Under the pieces are notes generated by a model. It was not told where the DNA came from. It was given only the letters and a program-made list of their open reading frames with translations, and made no database searches. Shown piece by piece: positions 38,408 to 52,150 of a stretch of 64,000 nucleotides of DNA. This stretch comes from Bugulina stolonifera. Lineage: Eukaryota; Bryozoa; Gymnolaemata; Cheilostomatida; Bugulidae. Every line of letters begins with the position of its first letter. Position 1 is the stretch's first letter. A program made the translations under genes and the position numbers. Location of the stretch: contig OW285194.1 in assembly GCA_935421135.1 (NCBI GenBank), positions 10,687,376 through 10,751,375 of the forward strand, read 5' to 3'.

Positions 38408-41400
38408 TTAGAGCATTTTTCTGATCATGTAGTTGAGAATTCCACCATTTCTGAAATATTCGAGTTCCACCTCGGTGTCGAACCTGGCAAGTACAGCAAA
38501 CTCCTTCCCTGTGTTCACCTGAAAATACATATTTATTCTTCACTAACCAACAGAGCATATTTTCCAATAGAAAAAATTGAAATTCATTGTGTGTAGCGAT
38601 AGACTTTGTCGTATCAATGTTTCCTGCAATGCCCGCGATCTTCCTGTCAAATATGTCCAAGTCGAACTCAGACAATACTATTGAAATCCTAACCGAGTGT
38701 GTTATTGGGGCAAATTTTAGCTGTAATTCCATTAAACTCACCTTGACTGACTTATATATTCACTATACCACATTGACCCATATATTCACTATACCACCTT
38801 GACCCATATATTCACTAGACCCATCTTGACCTATATGTTCACTAGACCCACCTTGACGGTCACCAGTTGTCCTGTAGTCATGTCAGAAGGAATGTTGATA
38901 GATAACTTCTCTTTACCAGTTAGCCCGAGGGACTCGGCATTATCACCAGGTTGGTACTGGAGGGGTATCAGTCCCATCCCTACCAGATTACCTGTATATA
39001 CAAACAATGCAATAATATAACTACAGTCCCTAAAACAACAAATATTCTACATGCAGACGCATTCCTCTATTTACTATTACTGTCAGATTCCATTGAAGCT
39101 CACTGTACCCACACAGCAAGAACAGGATGCTGTAGTTCAATCTGTTATGATAAAACTTCAGATTTGATTAAGTATTTTGACGATAATGCACTTTGCAGTG
39201 AAAATGCCAGCATAACATCGACTGCTGTGTAATGTAAGTATCTACATGTACCAGGAAGCAGTCTTCTTTAGTCAATCATTCCAAGGTCGTACACACTACA
39301 GACCCAGATTTCACATCGTATACTCACTTCTGTGAATTCTCTCATAACTCTCGGCTATAACGGCTCTCACACCCTGGAGGTAAGGACCTTTAGCAGCCCA
39401 ATCCCGGCTACTTCCAGAGCCATATTCTTTACCTGCGAGGATGACAACCTGTTGGTTCTCAGACTTGTATCTTTCTGCGGCATCGAACACGTCCATCTAT
39501 AGAGGACAGAGAGAAGAGAATAAGAGGATGAAGACTACCATAAGTAGACAAAGATTGGTGGTACATTAAGATACATGTAATGTTTATAAACAAATAAGTA
39601 ATCACCAGAATATGTGAACCAAGAGACAGGAGTAAGGAGAAAATAACTAGCCGACACAAAACTACGGAGCTATTAACACAAATACCTCCTCTCCACTGGG
39701 GATATGCAGGGTTCGTGGTCCAGATTTAGACACCAGTTTGTTCACTAATCTAATGTTAGCAAAGGTTCCTCTGGCCATGATATCATCATTACCGCGTCTC
39801 GCACCGTAAGAGTTGAAGTCTTTAGGAGTGAGGCTATAGAAAGAAATATACTCTCCGATTTATAGCAAACGGCTACTTAACATCAGATGGATGCAGATAT
39901 AACCCTGCGAGACATCATAGTAGTCAATGCCTTCTTATATGATCGTGGAATATTCATGTACTTGATGGAATATAATAGATTATCTCCAGCCCATGAAGGG
40001 GAAAAGAGGACAAAATGTAGACTGAAAGTAGTTTTTGAGTAAATAAAACTTTCCATAATATCATACACAAGATATGCCTATCAGATATGCCCTTGTCTTA
40101 TTATTCTATTCTGCACTATATCTACACATTATCTGCATTTCCTGTCATGATTAAAACTAGTTTATCATTCAGGTAAAAATTTAATTTCCCAAGAATAAGT
40201 AGAATACGTACTCTGTTTTACCTATCACATTACGCCATATATTTTATTTATATACATTACAATTATTTGGTAGAACTAATGTTTATACTAACCCCTTGCT
40301 AGCCAGATATCTGGCAGCTGGACTAGTCCTGGCAATGCTGCCCGCAGGTGAAATATGATCAGTGGTGACAGAGTCTCCCAGGTTAAGCAGAACGTATGCA
40401 TCCTCTACCTGCTTGTATCCAGGGGCCTCCTTTGTCTATGACAGTGACATATATATGCTACATTAGATGGATAGAGGACATAATTCCAATACAATCACAT
40501 TTCCCCAAGTTTGAATGATAGAATCGAAGATCTGTCACAACTAAATGCAAAGTAAGTCAAGCAGATAAGTACATTGAGCTGATCAATCTATTGCTGTATG
40601 TTACAAATGCTCACTGATACAAAATACATAGACTTAAATGATGGCTCCAAAAATTAGCTGAGGCTCTGTTACCACCCTCCCCTCCTCTCGTCTACACGCT
40701 CTCGTCCAAATAGGTCTTGAGGCAACTCGAATAAACACTATATGCTATAAAAGCTAAAGATGGTGGCCAATGTTAGAGATGTTCTATTCTAAAACTATGA
40801 GTCGATCAAAGCGTCCCTTATGCTAAACCATCTGAGAGTTATCTATTGCCCTAGTTATCAGTATAAGGTATACAGCATGCAGTAGATAACCACCAACATA
40901 TTATCGCAATATATCATACTATACAGTGTACACTAGCCAGATAAGAACAGTGTTAGCTCATAGCAACCTATAGAGCACAAAGTACAGATGCAGTGGGTAG
41001 GCTTTGACCAACTGCTAATGTAAGCCATACTATACTAGACATGTATTAGCAATAGACTTTCAGTAGAGTAGCAGTGGAAATGTATTCAAATATACGACAT
41101 ATGCCAGAGTACCTATTAACAACTTTAGACCTATATGACGTACACATGACTTATATATGATCTATATGCATGTATTTACGTATGATGTATGACCTACGTA
41201 CGATTTATATGACCCCTATTGCTTGTAAAGTTGACATATTGTCATACAATACTACTGTAAACCATCCGAGGTGTATGTTATCTTAGTGTCATACGATATG
41301 ATAGCCCGGTTTCTTACCATATTATCAAAGAAAGGCGGGCTCTTTATATAAGTAGAGCTGGCGTCCCACGGATATAGCTGACTGGTTGGCACTTCTAGAC

Positions 41401-44400
41401 TATTCCACTTATCATTTCCAGCCTTTAGATTAGCATAAGTGTAAATGTGAGAGTAGGATATTATAACATTTAAATAAAATATGCCTGAGCCGTATACAGG
41501 GGAGCATGGAGAAAATAAGTCACACATATTAAATGTTAGATACCATAAGAAATCGGAAGTTATTTATTGCATTTCGGCATTTATCTAACAGGTCAACTTA
41601 AAAAGCACTCCCCAAACATGCTACATATAACAACACTGACATGATGTCAAGGTGATAAAATGGAACAGCTAAAAAACTAACTACGTAGAAGTGTTGACGG
41701 AGTCGTATGGTGGATATACACCTAGAACTACATATATTTATAGAAGTGTTGACAGAGTTATATGGTAGATATACACCTAGAACTACATATATTTACCGTG
41801 ATTGAGCCATAGACTTTGTTGTAGAGAGCAGGAACTATGACTCTCTTCTCAACTTCCTGAATCTGAGCTCTGGTTGGCCAGATATCTCTCAGGTAGACGG
41901 GCTTACCCTCTGGACTCTCTCCTGTCACACATAGAGAGCAGACATTATTATGGAGCAGCATGGGGAACTACATATATATAATATTATAACCAGTAGACAA
42001 TAACTCCTAAATGAACACATGTAGTATCAAGTGGTGTGTCAATAGGCCATGTACGTTGAAGACAGGCCAACAAATTTCACTCTAGCATGTACATGTAGAT
42101 GTAAATGTAGGTGTACATGTAGATATACATATACATGTTGATGTACATGTAGATGCAAATGTTGATGTACATGTAGATGTACATGTAGGTGTACATGTAG
42201 ATAATTGCATTAATTTATTGAATGTCAACACCACAGTTTATCACTGGATAGAAACTACTTGTCCTGGCTTTGAGTTGACATACTGTGTTAGCAGCATAAT
42301 GTGTGCCTTAGCTCATGCTTCTTGTATTAAATGACCTTACCCAGAGGAGTTTTCTCGAAGTCAATAGCCACGGTTCCAGCTAGAGCATAAGCTACTACCA
42401 GCAGAGGTGAAGCGAGGTAGTTGGCTCTAGTCAATGGGTGTATACGTCCCTCAAAGTTTCTATTACCAGACAAGACTCCACAGGCTACCAAATCTCCTAA
42501 TAATTAGACAAATAATGTGGATATTAAAGTGCATTTTGGGGGAAAATGGACCCTTTTCCGCAGCTCAAACATAGATAAAAATATATCTAAATAAAACAAA
42601 TCAATTCATTGAAAGCAGCAACCAACCAAACACTGGCAAAACAAGATGACCGCTCAAAGATAAATTCCTTGCTAAAGATACATTATACAAGATGTTAATA
42701 AGATAAAAAATAAAGAAGTAAAACAACAATACTAGTATAATAATTACTATTAGCAATGCTAGTGATATATGCAGAAGAACTGGGATATTACATGATTACT
42801 TTCACCTTAATATTTACAGGTGGTATAGTTACTATGGTTAGACTATATTTATATGTCACCAGGAAACCCCCACAAAGTAATACATATGGTATGTTATGTA
42901 CATAATGTCTTGATATGGTATGTGTATCATGACTTACCTTTCTCTATAGCCTCACTGACAGGGTCTGGTAGAGGTCCAGAGTTACCAATACACGTCATGC
43001 AGCCGTACCCGACAATATCAAACCTAGCAAACAATACAAGTCATACAAGTATCATAGTAATTGATTTTACCGCCACTATTACTAACAGGAAGTGAAAATT
43101 CAGCTTCTAGAGCAAGTATAAATAGCACTTGAATACGAATGGAAGAATACATCGTAAACATACCCTAGCTTTTCCATGAACGGAGTAACACCGCTTTCAT
43201 TGAGGTAGTAGGTGACCACCCCACTTCCAGGACTTAGTGATGTCTTGATATAAGGCTTTACTCCTAAACCACTTTCCACTGCATTCTTAGCCAACAGACC
43301 TGACAATATTATAAATACAAATATGGTGCATCATTGTCTTAGAATTGCCTTCTCATTGAATGGCCATTTGTAAGAGAGGACAACTCAGTATAACATTTCT
43401 TTATTACAAATCTCCCAATGCAATAGTGTCTTACTAAATATGTATATTAAATCACTAATTAGTTTAAAATTAAAACGAAAAAATTATATGAACATTCAAA
43501 TGAATGCATGCATTGTATATCCATAAAAAGTTATACATTTGCGATAAATCAGTGAAAAGTAGAGGATACGGAAGCTACTGATGCCTCTGCATATAATATA
43601 CATGTACAAGTTGATTGTCGTATCCACATGGTAGCCTATATACATGTAGATGAAACTCTATAAATACACTAACCTGCCCCAAGCATGACTGATGGGTTGC
43701 TGGTGTTGGTACAGCTGGTAATGGCAGCAATCACTACGTCTCCATGAGTTAGTGTGTATTCCTGGCCCTCGTATACAAACGGTACAGTAGTGGACTGCTT
43801 GTCCGTAGGTATAGCGAACCCCTGTGAAATATTAGAGTGGATGCACATGTACAGTTAGAGTTGGGTACCATAACAATAACAAATATTATTACCCCTGCAC
43901 ATGTCAACTATAGCAACAAAATATGTAAAGTGGTTAAATATCATTGTAATGAGATATAATTCTTATATGAAGTTTGATTGTGGTAGTCATATATCTATCA
44001 GAGATGTATTACAATATTATTATACTGTGTAACCGATCCCATAGACACAGCAGGAAACAGGTGGCAGTTGAAGACTCTCACCTTAAACCCGACCTTGCTG
44101 TTGAGGCAGCTATTGAAGTCAGACATCATATCAGAGACGGGCACCTTGTCATGAGGACGTTTGGGACCCGAACAACATGAGACCACGCTGGAGAGATCCA
44201 GGTCTACAATCTGGAATATAGTGACACTCAGGTTAGACCTGCTCACACTGCATAGTGACTCAGGCTCCATAACATCATACATGTATATTCCTATTGATAC
44301 TACTTCGACACTAGACAAGTTAACTGACCGTGTGATTATTACACTAGTATTATTTTTAATGGGGTCAAGTTCATATGAGACTGCTTTTAAGACCCAAACA

Positions 44401-47400
44401 CAGCTCAAGCGTTAAGGCTTGACTAATGCATGATCTGAACAGGACTCCCCCTTGTTAACAATAAATATTATTACTAGGCACGCCTAGCGTTATGGCTAGC
44501 GGTATATTATTGAATAAAATAAATTGTTATTGCTGCAGATTGCTATTTATAAAGCTTCATGGTGCAATATCCGAATACGCCTAATGTAATATGTTACTAC
44601 ACTGTTAGACTACTATTACCCAACTACTAAAGAGATCATAAACAGCTTACCTTACTGAACACTGGGTCTTGTGCACTGTTGGTATAGTCTCTGTATAACT
44701 TGTTAGCCTTTAGGTAAGCCTCAATATAAGCCACCTTATCGCTGTCTCGGCCTAAAAGGTACAGTCTAATAGAAATAAGGGACTAGCATAGACCATATTG
44801 AGCACCAAGATAAACGTTTTAGAATTACACATTGAGTTAGCCTTAGTTCTAACATGTACTGACCGGTTTGGGTGAGGTAGGAGATGGTGGCCCCGTCAGG
44901 AGGGAAGTATCCAACAGTAGCTCCATACTCAGGGCACATGTTAGATATTGTAGCTCTGTCAGCCAATGAGAGAGCAGCAACACCGGGACCATAAAACTCT
45001 ACGAACTTTCCTACAACTCCTATCTGTCGCAGGTGCTGTAAACATATAAAACATCAATGTAGTAACAACGCAAATGGGCAATTTGGTGCCGTAGAGGCCC
45101 CGGGTTCAAACCCCAGTCAGGGACTGGTATTTTCATGGATGTGAAACAAGTCTCTGGCTGCTCAAAAAATAAATTCTTTGCTGAGAAACATCAACTGTAC
45201 ACAAATAACATACACAACACGGAGAGAGTTACTAACTGCAATATAATATGTCCTGCTACATTATATTAATAATATGATGATATCTTGGTAGGCAGCACCC
45301 ATGATTATACTAGTTTTAAATTTGTATGTTACAGTTTTATATTGCTTAGTTGACGGTATATTTGCAATAAATGAATATTATAAGATTATTTGAAGTTGTC
45401 CTCTCGGTAGAATTTATGCACAAAGAAAAGGCAACTCCAAATCATTAATTATCTTCAAATCAAGATCCTATTATTTATTGCAAAATATATTGTGAATCAA
45501 TTATCATTATCTACAACCTTGGCCAGCCATACCTTAGTGATAGTGAGTACGACATCAGTAGAGGTAGACATGGGGTCAAGGTCACCGTGTATCCTATAAC
45601 CTATGACCTCTGGAAGCACCATAGATATAGCTTGTCCTAACATAACCGCCTCTGCCTCTATACCTACAGTAGGTATGCATTGTGTGTTTGAACAAATAAT
45701 GTGCACGTTACTGTAAGGTGGAGGGGAGATAACTTTAATCCATCGATTACAACTTATTAGTTGCTGACAATCTACAGTGCATAGCCAGTAGGTATGAATC
45801 ATAATTTAGATGACTATATATCACTATTGCATGTGGACTGAAAAGACTGAGCCTATTATATGAATGCAGGCTATATTAAAATATACAACAATAACTGCAT
45901 GTATATCTATGAATGAACAGAAAACAGCCAACACCAGCCCTAACTCTGTTTAGCTATATATAATCTGATTGTACATGGACTTAACACATACCCTCTGCAC
46001 AGTACTATAAGTTGCATGATACTGATAGTTGGGGTATTGTATTGCTGTTTGTGTTATAGCCTAGGCCAGAGTGTACATGTTCAGAATGGTGCTCAGGACA
46101 ATAGTATAGGCCTAAATACACCAGGGGATGACAAAAACTATAGGCTTACGGAAACGTTTGCACTAGTAACAGTTATAAATTACAATTCTCCCTTGCCCTA
46201 GTTTTACAGTGCTTGGAAGGAACCATTTGTAAGGTACGTACCTCCAACACCCCAACCCACAACACCTAGTCCATTGATCATAGTAGTGTGAGAGTCAGTG
46301 CCGACTAAGCTATCGGGGTAGAGCCAGTCATCTTCACAGAACACAAGTCTAGCCAAGTACTCCAAGTTCACCTGTAGATAGTCACGACATATTATAAGTA
46401 AACGAATGGTTCAATTGCATCATCTTTGTAGCTTCTAACTGGAGGGAATTCTAATGAGAAATCTAAGTGAGCTCTGGCAGGTTAGTGTGTTTTACTATAC
46501 AATAACTGGGATTGGATCATAGTTTTTGGGCCCAATACATGACTAGTCAAGTAGAGCAGACAGCATGAGTCATACCCAGACAGTAGGTACTGTGTACTGT
46601 GGTATGCTGACTAGGAATAGAATAGAAGATTGGCATCCAACAGATACTACAAACCGGCAATTGGACAAAGCAAATACAAGATAAGATAATACACAGTTCA
46701 ATGATCTAGGACTGTGTTGAATATATAATTCCTTAAAATAGTGCTGAGTCACTTACTTGACTTACCATTATACTATTAACTAAGTAGCAACAATGCAAAC
46801 CTCATGCGTAGCATGAATTTTGACATTTGGCCTTGTGGGGTCAGATAAAGGTCAAACAATACCAGTAGCACACTACATGGCCAATGACTGCATACCTAGC
46901 ATTCAAATAACTATAGGTCATAATCTTTTATACTATTACATACCGTTATTGTGTATATTCAATACATGGTAAACCTGGAAAATGTGGGAGGGGCCTACCT
47001 GATGAACTATACCACTTCCTGGTGGTACAATCAACATGTTTTTAAAAGCCTTAGCACCCCATTTAAGGAAATTGAATCTCTCTCTGTTTCTCTCAAACTC
47101 TTTATCTTGGTTCTGCTGGAGAGCATCAGCACTGCAATAAACATGATAGATGGAGATGATAACTACTAAATAATGTAACGGTTTGTTATAGACATCAGTG
47201 AGCAAGTGATGTCAACAGTAAGAAAGGACAACTCCAGATCTATTGACCAACGAAGAAAACTGGTACAACAGGTTGGGGAAATACTAAAAACTCATGTTTC
47301 TGATGAGTGTTGTAAACAGTAACATAGACCGTGAGGTGGCCAGTTGACTAAATTAATTTACTTCTTGAAAGTATGACACTACCTTGTAAAGCAAAAGTTA

Positions 47401-50400
47401 GTAGGCTTACTCTATAACAAAATAATAATCTCAATTGCTACTAAATTGTATTCATCCTACAACTATGAAAGTTATAGATTATTTATTAAAGCATTATCAG
47501 CAATGATTGCTTGCGTCAATTTTTGTAAACTGAGGGACTGTACACCTACTACATGTAGTAAGTGTATATACCAACCCCGCCGACTTCTCCTTATGGAATG
47601 GACACAGAGGATCACAGACTTTATTTTCATTACCAGGCAGTCTACAGCACGCCTCTCTACAACAACCTGCCGCTCCCTTGCAAGGAGTTCTGGGACGCTG
47701 TGGTGCAAGCCGAGGCGAACCATTAGGGGATAGATGGGCACTATCTGTAGAGCTAGATCTAGCAGATAGCCTTAGTAAACTAGAATCTGAATGTGATTGA
47801 GTAAGGGAGGGATTGCAGAACGGGCGTTCACAACTCCCTGAGCTAGTCCTTTCACATATTGGAGAATTTTGTTTCCAATTTTTCCTATTTATACGCAAGT
47901 TAATACGACTCTGTGTAGGGTCAATGTGTGATTTCCTTCCCTGTGACGAGTAGTTGTTATGTGAAGATATAGTCAAGGTAGTTTGTGCCTTAGCTCTGTG
48001 ACTGGGACTACGAGACGATTGACCACCTCCCGGGTTGGGCGTTGTATTCAGTACGCTACAACGAGAAACCACACAAGCTGGTCAACCATCAAGCAGTGAG
48101 GCAGCCAAGCTTCAGCTAAACACACGGGGGTAAACACAGAGGCTGTACCTGCAAACTGTGTACAGTACACAGCACACAGTGTTAAGAGCCTGGGTGAGGG
48201 AGTAACACAGCACAGCAAACCATGTGGAACTGTGACTAAAGCCTCACAAGTTGAAACTAATACATCGGACGACAAGTCTACAAGGAAACCCTCGACACTT
48301 GAAAGAAATGAAAAATAATTCAAAAGTACAATTTTGCTACTAGAAACTTCCTGTTATTCACACAGCAGTTATTTAATAGGCCTCTCACATAAGCCTACTA
48401 AAATACTGCAACATATTTATAATGATGATGCAACAATTTGTGATTTCTATTTCTTCCTGCTTGTACTAGTTTAGGAAGCCTCTGCCATTTGTCACTTGTG
48501 TGGCATTTCAGCTCATGACTTGATAAGGTAGAATAGACTAGTCAGGTGGTAGACAGGTGTAACTTGGCAGTGGTAGACTCAAAGATCATACCAGTCTGCC
48601 AGCAGAATAATCTTTGGTAAACATTACGATGCATGCAACCATGCAAATACTAATTTATAATAATGATAGCAAATGGACTTTGTATTTGAAAACCTGACTA
48701 CGTGACAAATTACTATATTATGCTACACAGAATAATTCCATGTTATTATGTATTTGTCTCTTTAGTCTTGAAACATGCAAGTCAGTAATGTTATGTTAAT
48801 ATGACACCTGTTTCCATGTGTTTATCATTTGGTGCTATTTGCAAAAGGTTATCATTAGTGTTAAACGCTGGTCATGCTGAGGAGTATAAGCCGACGAGTT
48901 TCTTTTCATTAGTGGTGAACATTCAATACTGAAAGATAGAGCGGATAGAGTTGCAATAGATATTTCCCAATTTCACGTAGAATATGCCCAATACTATATC
49001 GTCAAGATAACCGATTAGTGTTAAACAACATTAGTGGTGCCCAGTAATCACGAAAGAAGTGGTAGCCAAAATCACATGGAATAGCAGTAGATGTCTTGAT
49101 AGCCATATACTGCAGAAATTGACAGCTACATCTTGGCATGCATCACAGTAGTGGTGAAGAATATGTAGACTTGTACTACAGCATTAGCCAATCAAAGTGA
49201 ATGTTTAAGTAGCGAGCAGACAACCAAAGCTAACACTGGCAAGAAATATTGAGCCAATGAAAAACTAGAACTGTTCACATAGTATTAACTCCTTCACAAC
49301 AATATTGCATTAGCTGTACAATCCAACAACTCTTATTTATGTACTGTTCTCGCCTGTATACATTTTGAAAATAATATTATGAAACGAGTGTATTACCTGC
49401 GAGCAACATCCACCTGCACAGAGTGATCAATAACCAGATCTGCAGGACAGATAGGGTTTATTTTTTCAGGGTCGCCACCAAGTCTCTTAACAGCGTCCCT
49501 CATCGCAGCAAAGTCCACCACGGCTGGTACTCCACTAAAATGAAATCATATTATAACTATATTATGAATATAGAGTGTTAACGACATTAGGTCTACACTA
49601 AAACCACTAATTTTATTCTGGTTCACTCATATATTTTGAAATTATGCTCTCTTGATTTAGTAGAGCTACAATGTACTACCAAGAAATAAATGCAGGTCAC
49701 AGATGGATCTAAGGGAAAAGGTATTTGTACAATTGACACACGGATCATAGTCTACTTACGTAAAGTCCTGGAGGATAACTCTGCTGGGTTTAAACGGCAC
49801 CTCTGTACTGTTGGACTGGTTAGCTTCCCAGTCTAATATTTTCTTCACGTCATCTTCCTTCACCAGAAAATTATCACAATTCCTGACTGCCGACTCGAGT
49901 AGCACTCTTACAGAATACGGTAGTTTTTCTGAATGTAATACAGATTCATGAGAGAGAAAAAACAAATATATTACTCAATGTATCTGTTCTACATGTACAC
50001 GCACATGTCTATATCAAATTGGCACGCAATGCATTGGGCCTACACTTTTGAAAATTTTCAATAGTCCCCATGTTTTACCATGGGCAGATTGTGATTGACT
50101 GGTGAGTTATATTTGTTATCATGGTTACAACTCACAAAGTATAAAATATTCACAATATGCAAAAGAGAATGTGTTTGCCTACCATATCTTTCATCAGACA
50201 ACTTTGTGAGGTTGTAAAACTTGTACTCTTTCCCGTCTACTGTAAGGGAGTCCACGCAACTAGCATATGGGTTGATGTCACCTACAAGATTGCAAGTTTA
50301 GTTGGTAAGTACAATGCAATATATTTTATGGCGGCGTTATACCTAATTTATTCCAATTGTATTGCTATTGAATTGCAAGCCTGTGTGCATTAGCATTTTC

Positions 50401-50628
50401 CTACCATTCATCAAATACAACCCAGAACCTCAAGATAAAATATCCATGTTTAGAACCTTGAGATACTATACTCATACTGGTAATTATCCTACGATCTGTT
50501 ATATTTAATATATTCAGCTACACTTCTTACACAGCCTACCAACCATTTGAATTCAATTTAGTTACTGTAAATGGTAGGCCCCAGTCCCCTTATACTAGTA
50601 TACCAATTTATAGAAACTAACCTGGCAT
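38408..50628 (-). CDS. ACO1: Cytosolic aconitase / iron regulatory protein (IRP1-type, 891 aa without the cassette)
   Basis: With a [4Fe-4S] cluster the family converts citrate to isocitrate; without it, it binds iron-responsive elements in mRNA. Exons, minus: 50628-50622, 50281-50183, 49928-49760, 49534-49397, 47131-46999, 46371-46242, 45663-45533, 45035-44864, 44751-44651, 44210-44082, 43821-43674, 43299-43164, 43023-42938, 42496-42341, 41921-41797, 41422-41318, 40435-40293, 39833-39686, 39496-39328, 38991-38852, 38518-38408. All join in phase to 891 aa (human ACO1 is 889, from memory). Cluster cysteines are visible: [10 protein letters not shown] (Cys440) and YGCMTC (Cys506, Cys509). Active-site blocks [28 protein letters not shown] and [13 protein letters not shown] are intact, so an active aconitase is expected. 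The first coding exon is only 7 nt (ATGCCAG); this start is the least certain part. An extra in-phase exon lies at 48055-47546. Confidence 0.95.
38747..38857 (-). repeat. 26-27-bp tandem repeat copying a donor splice site (IRP last intron)
   Basis: Read on the minus strand, the exon end GTCAAG|GTGGGTCTAGTG is followed by copies starting GTCAAGATGGGTCTAGTG, GTCAAGGTGGTATAGTG and GTCAATGTGGTATAGTG, then GTCAGTCAAGGTGAGT. Each copy duplicates the last six exon bases plus the donor. The first copy's in-frame extension soon meets a stop. Confidence 0.85.
41688..41797 (-). repeat. 55-bp direct duplication ending at a donor splice site (IRP intron)
   Basis: Two 55-bp copies, each (plus strand) starting GAAGTGTTGAC and ending TACATATATTTA. 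The second ends exactly at the donor of the exon at 41921-41797, so its AAATAT-side start (minus: GTAAATATATGTAG) is mirrored in the first copy as ATAAATATATGTAG. Confidence 0.85.
42085..42203. repeat. Simple repeat based on ATGTACATGTAG
   Basis: About ten imperfect 12-bp units (ATGTACATGTAG, ATGTAAATGTAG, GTGTACATGTAG) in an IRP intron. Confidence 0.85.
47546..48055 (-). CDS. ACO1: IRP2-like cysteine-rich insertion exon (phase 2-2 cassette) inside the IRP gene
   Basis: It lies in the 2.3-kb intron between the exons ending VQVDVAR and starting SADALQQNQ. The acceptor is TCTCGTTGTAG; the donor is GTGTAC (exon end 47546) or GTTGGT (exon end 47576). Both keep phase 2 on each side, so inclusion (170 or 160 codons) or skipping both preserve the frame. 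It opens [12 protein letters not shown], which I match to the human IRP2 insertion start (CAIQNAPNPGGG, from memory). It continues with a Ser/Arg/Asn-rich stretch, then [18 protein letters not shown], and ends [13 protein letters not shown]; human IRP2 has LCPFH. It carries 10-11 cysteines. The insertion point is codon 138; mammalian IRP2 has its 73-aa insertion at about residue 137. Whether it is constitutive or alternative cannot be told from DNA. Confidence 0.75.
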
Positions 50629-52150
50629 GTTGTTGAAGGATAATTAGTTAACAGTACTATTTCAAAATTGGAATAAAGTTATTTCGGTAATTCAATTGGT
50701 GATATTTTTATTTTTGTGAATTTAAAATCAACAGTCAGAGTAAATCGACTTTCATAAGCTTCCCAGTGAAAATTTCTCACTGTGACGTGTATTTAACATT
50801 CAATGACTGGTTGACGTAGCATTAGACTAGAGCTCAGCGTGAACGACCTTGACATGCTCTTTCTTAGCACTCTAGTTTTAGGGTGTTGTGTTTAGTATCT
50901 CATTGTTGTTTTTAAATTGGAGTTTCAGGCACCGCTAATAGAAAACTAGCCTCGGATTCGGACTTATTTGAGCCCATCTCAATCTACATTTATATCTGAA
51001 CTATCTATAAAGCACTTAGAAACGAATTTGGTACTGTCTTTGCTTAGTGTGAAAGAAACCTACTATGTCAAGTCTATGTCTTTGAAGATGGAAAATAAAA
51101 ATTCCCACATTTTCTTCTAATTCTTTGAACTTTCACATCAAAATAAAAAATGATCCATTGTCTTTTATGTTATCCTGTCAGTTACTTTGTTTTATATTGA
51201 ATTTATATGAATCACTCAAAGCTGTTGAATTGTTCTTATCTTTTATTGGTTTAGTTACTTTTACTTTAGTTGGCATTGGTTGGTAGAAATAAATAAAATA
51301 ATAAATATGAATATCATATACTGATATAGAATAGATATAGGACTATTTAATATCATCATTCATATGATTAATAAATATTAATTCAATATTAAATATAATA
51401 TGAATGTGGAATAATTGCAAAGTATATCATCTTTGTCTTATGATTATCATTATAATAGACAAGACTGTAATTATAATAGAAATATTATGATTATCAAATC
51501 ATTCAAATTCTGAAATTCAAATTGACATATGATTGATATGTAATTGTAAATATTATTTAATATCATTTCATATAGATATAGGACACTGATTTATTGACGC
51601 GGGTCTTTGTTAACTTAGTTATTGGTAAATTTATATAGTTGAAATGGGTCCTATAGCAGCCTATCTTTCTTGATATAGCCTAAGCACACATCGATATTAA
51701 CACTTATTTTCAGTCAGCCAGTGAAGCTGAGCTGACACACCACTCTGGCTACATAGGGGTCACTCTTCCTGTTATCTTGTGATTTATGTAGGCTATCACA
51801 TGTAGGATTGTTAGTCTTAGTCTAATTGAAAGACTCATGAAAATGCATCCAATTCAGAATTTGTATTTTTTATTTTAAGGCAACGCTGAATGTCACATTT
51901 CTTATTTTTAATGTTATGCTTTGTTTTAAGTGTCTAAATAATATGATATTGATGATATTATAATTTACAGTTCAATGGTATAATAACTAACATCGTTTTT
52001 TAAACTGCCTTCAAACTGGTGGTAGGTTTAATTCTAACAATATTGAATGTGGTGGATTCAAATTTTGTAGATCGCTATTCGACCCTTAAACAGAGGAAAC
52101 TTATAGGAAAAAGTAGCCTGCACATCTCAACTACTGTCACCTGTTGAACC
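50629..52150. other. Divergent promoter region between IRP and NKRF genes
   Basis: About 1.5 kb between head-to-head genes. It is AT-rich, especially at 51290-51580 (runs of AATATTATGATTATC-like words). No TATA box, CpG island or coding segment is clear. Confidence 0.5.

Noticed and set aside
45070..45130. B-box-like GGTTCAAACCCC in an IRP intron, possible tRNA or SINE head
   Set aside because: No A box, no cloverleaf and no tail could be found; kept only as a note.
48048..48323. Open frames on both strands just upstream of the cassette exon
   Set aside because: The minus frame is hydrophobic and unlike IRP, and the plus frame lacks a start and partners. The acceptor at 48056 with the NPGGG match explains the true exon edge.
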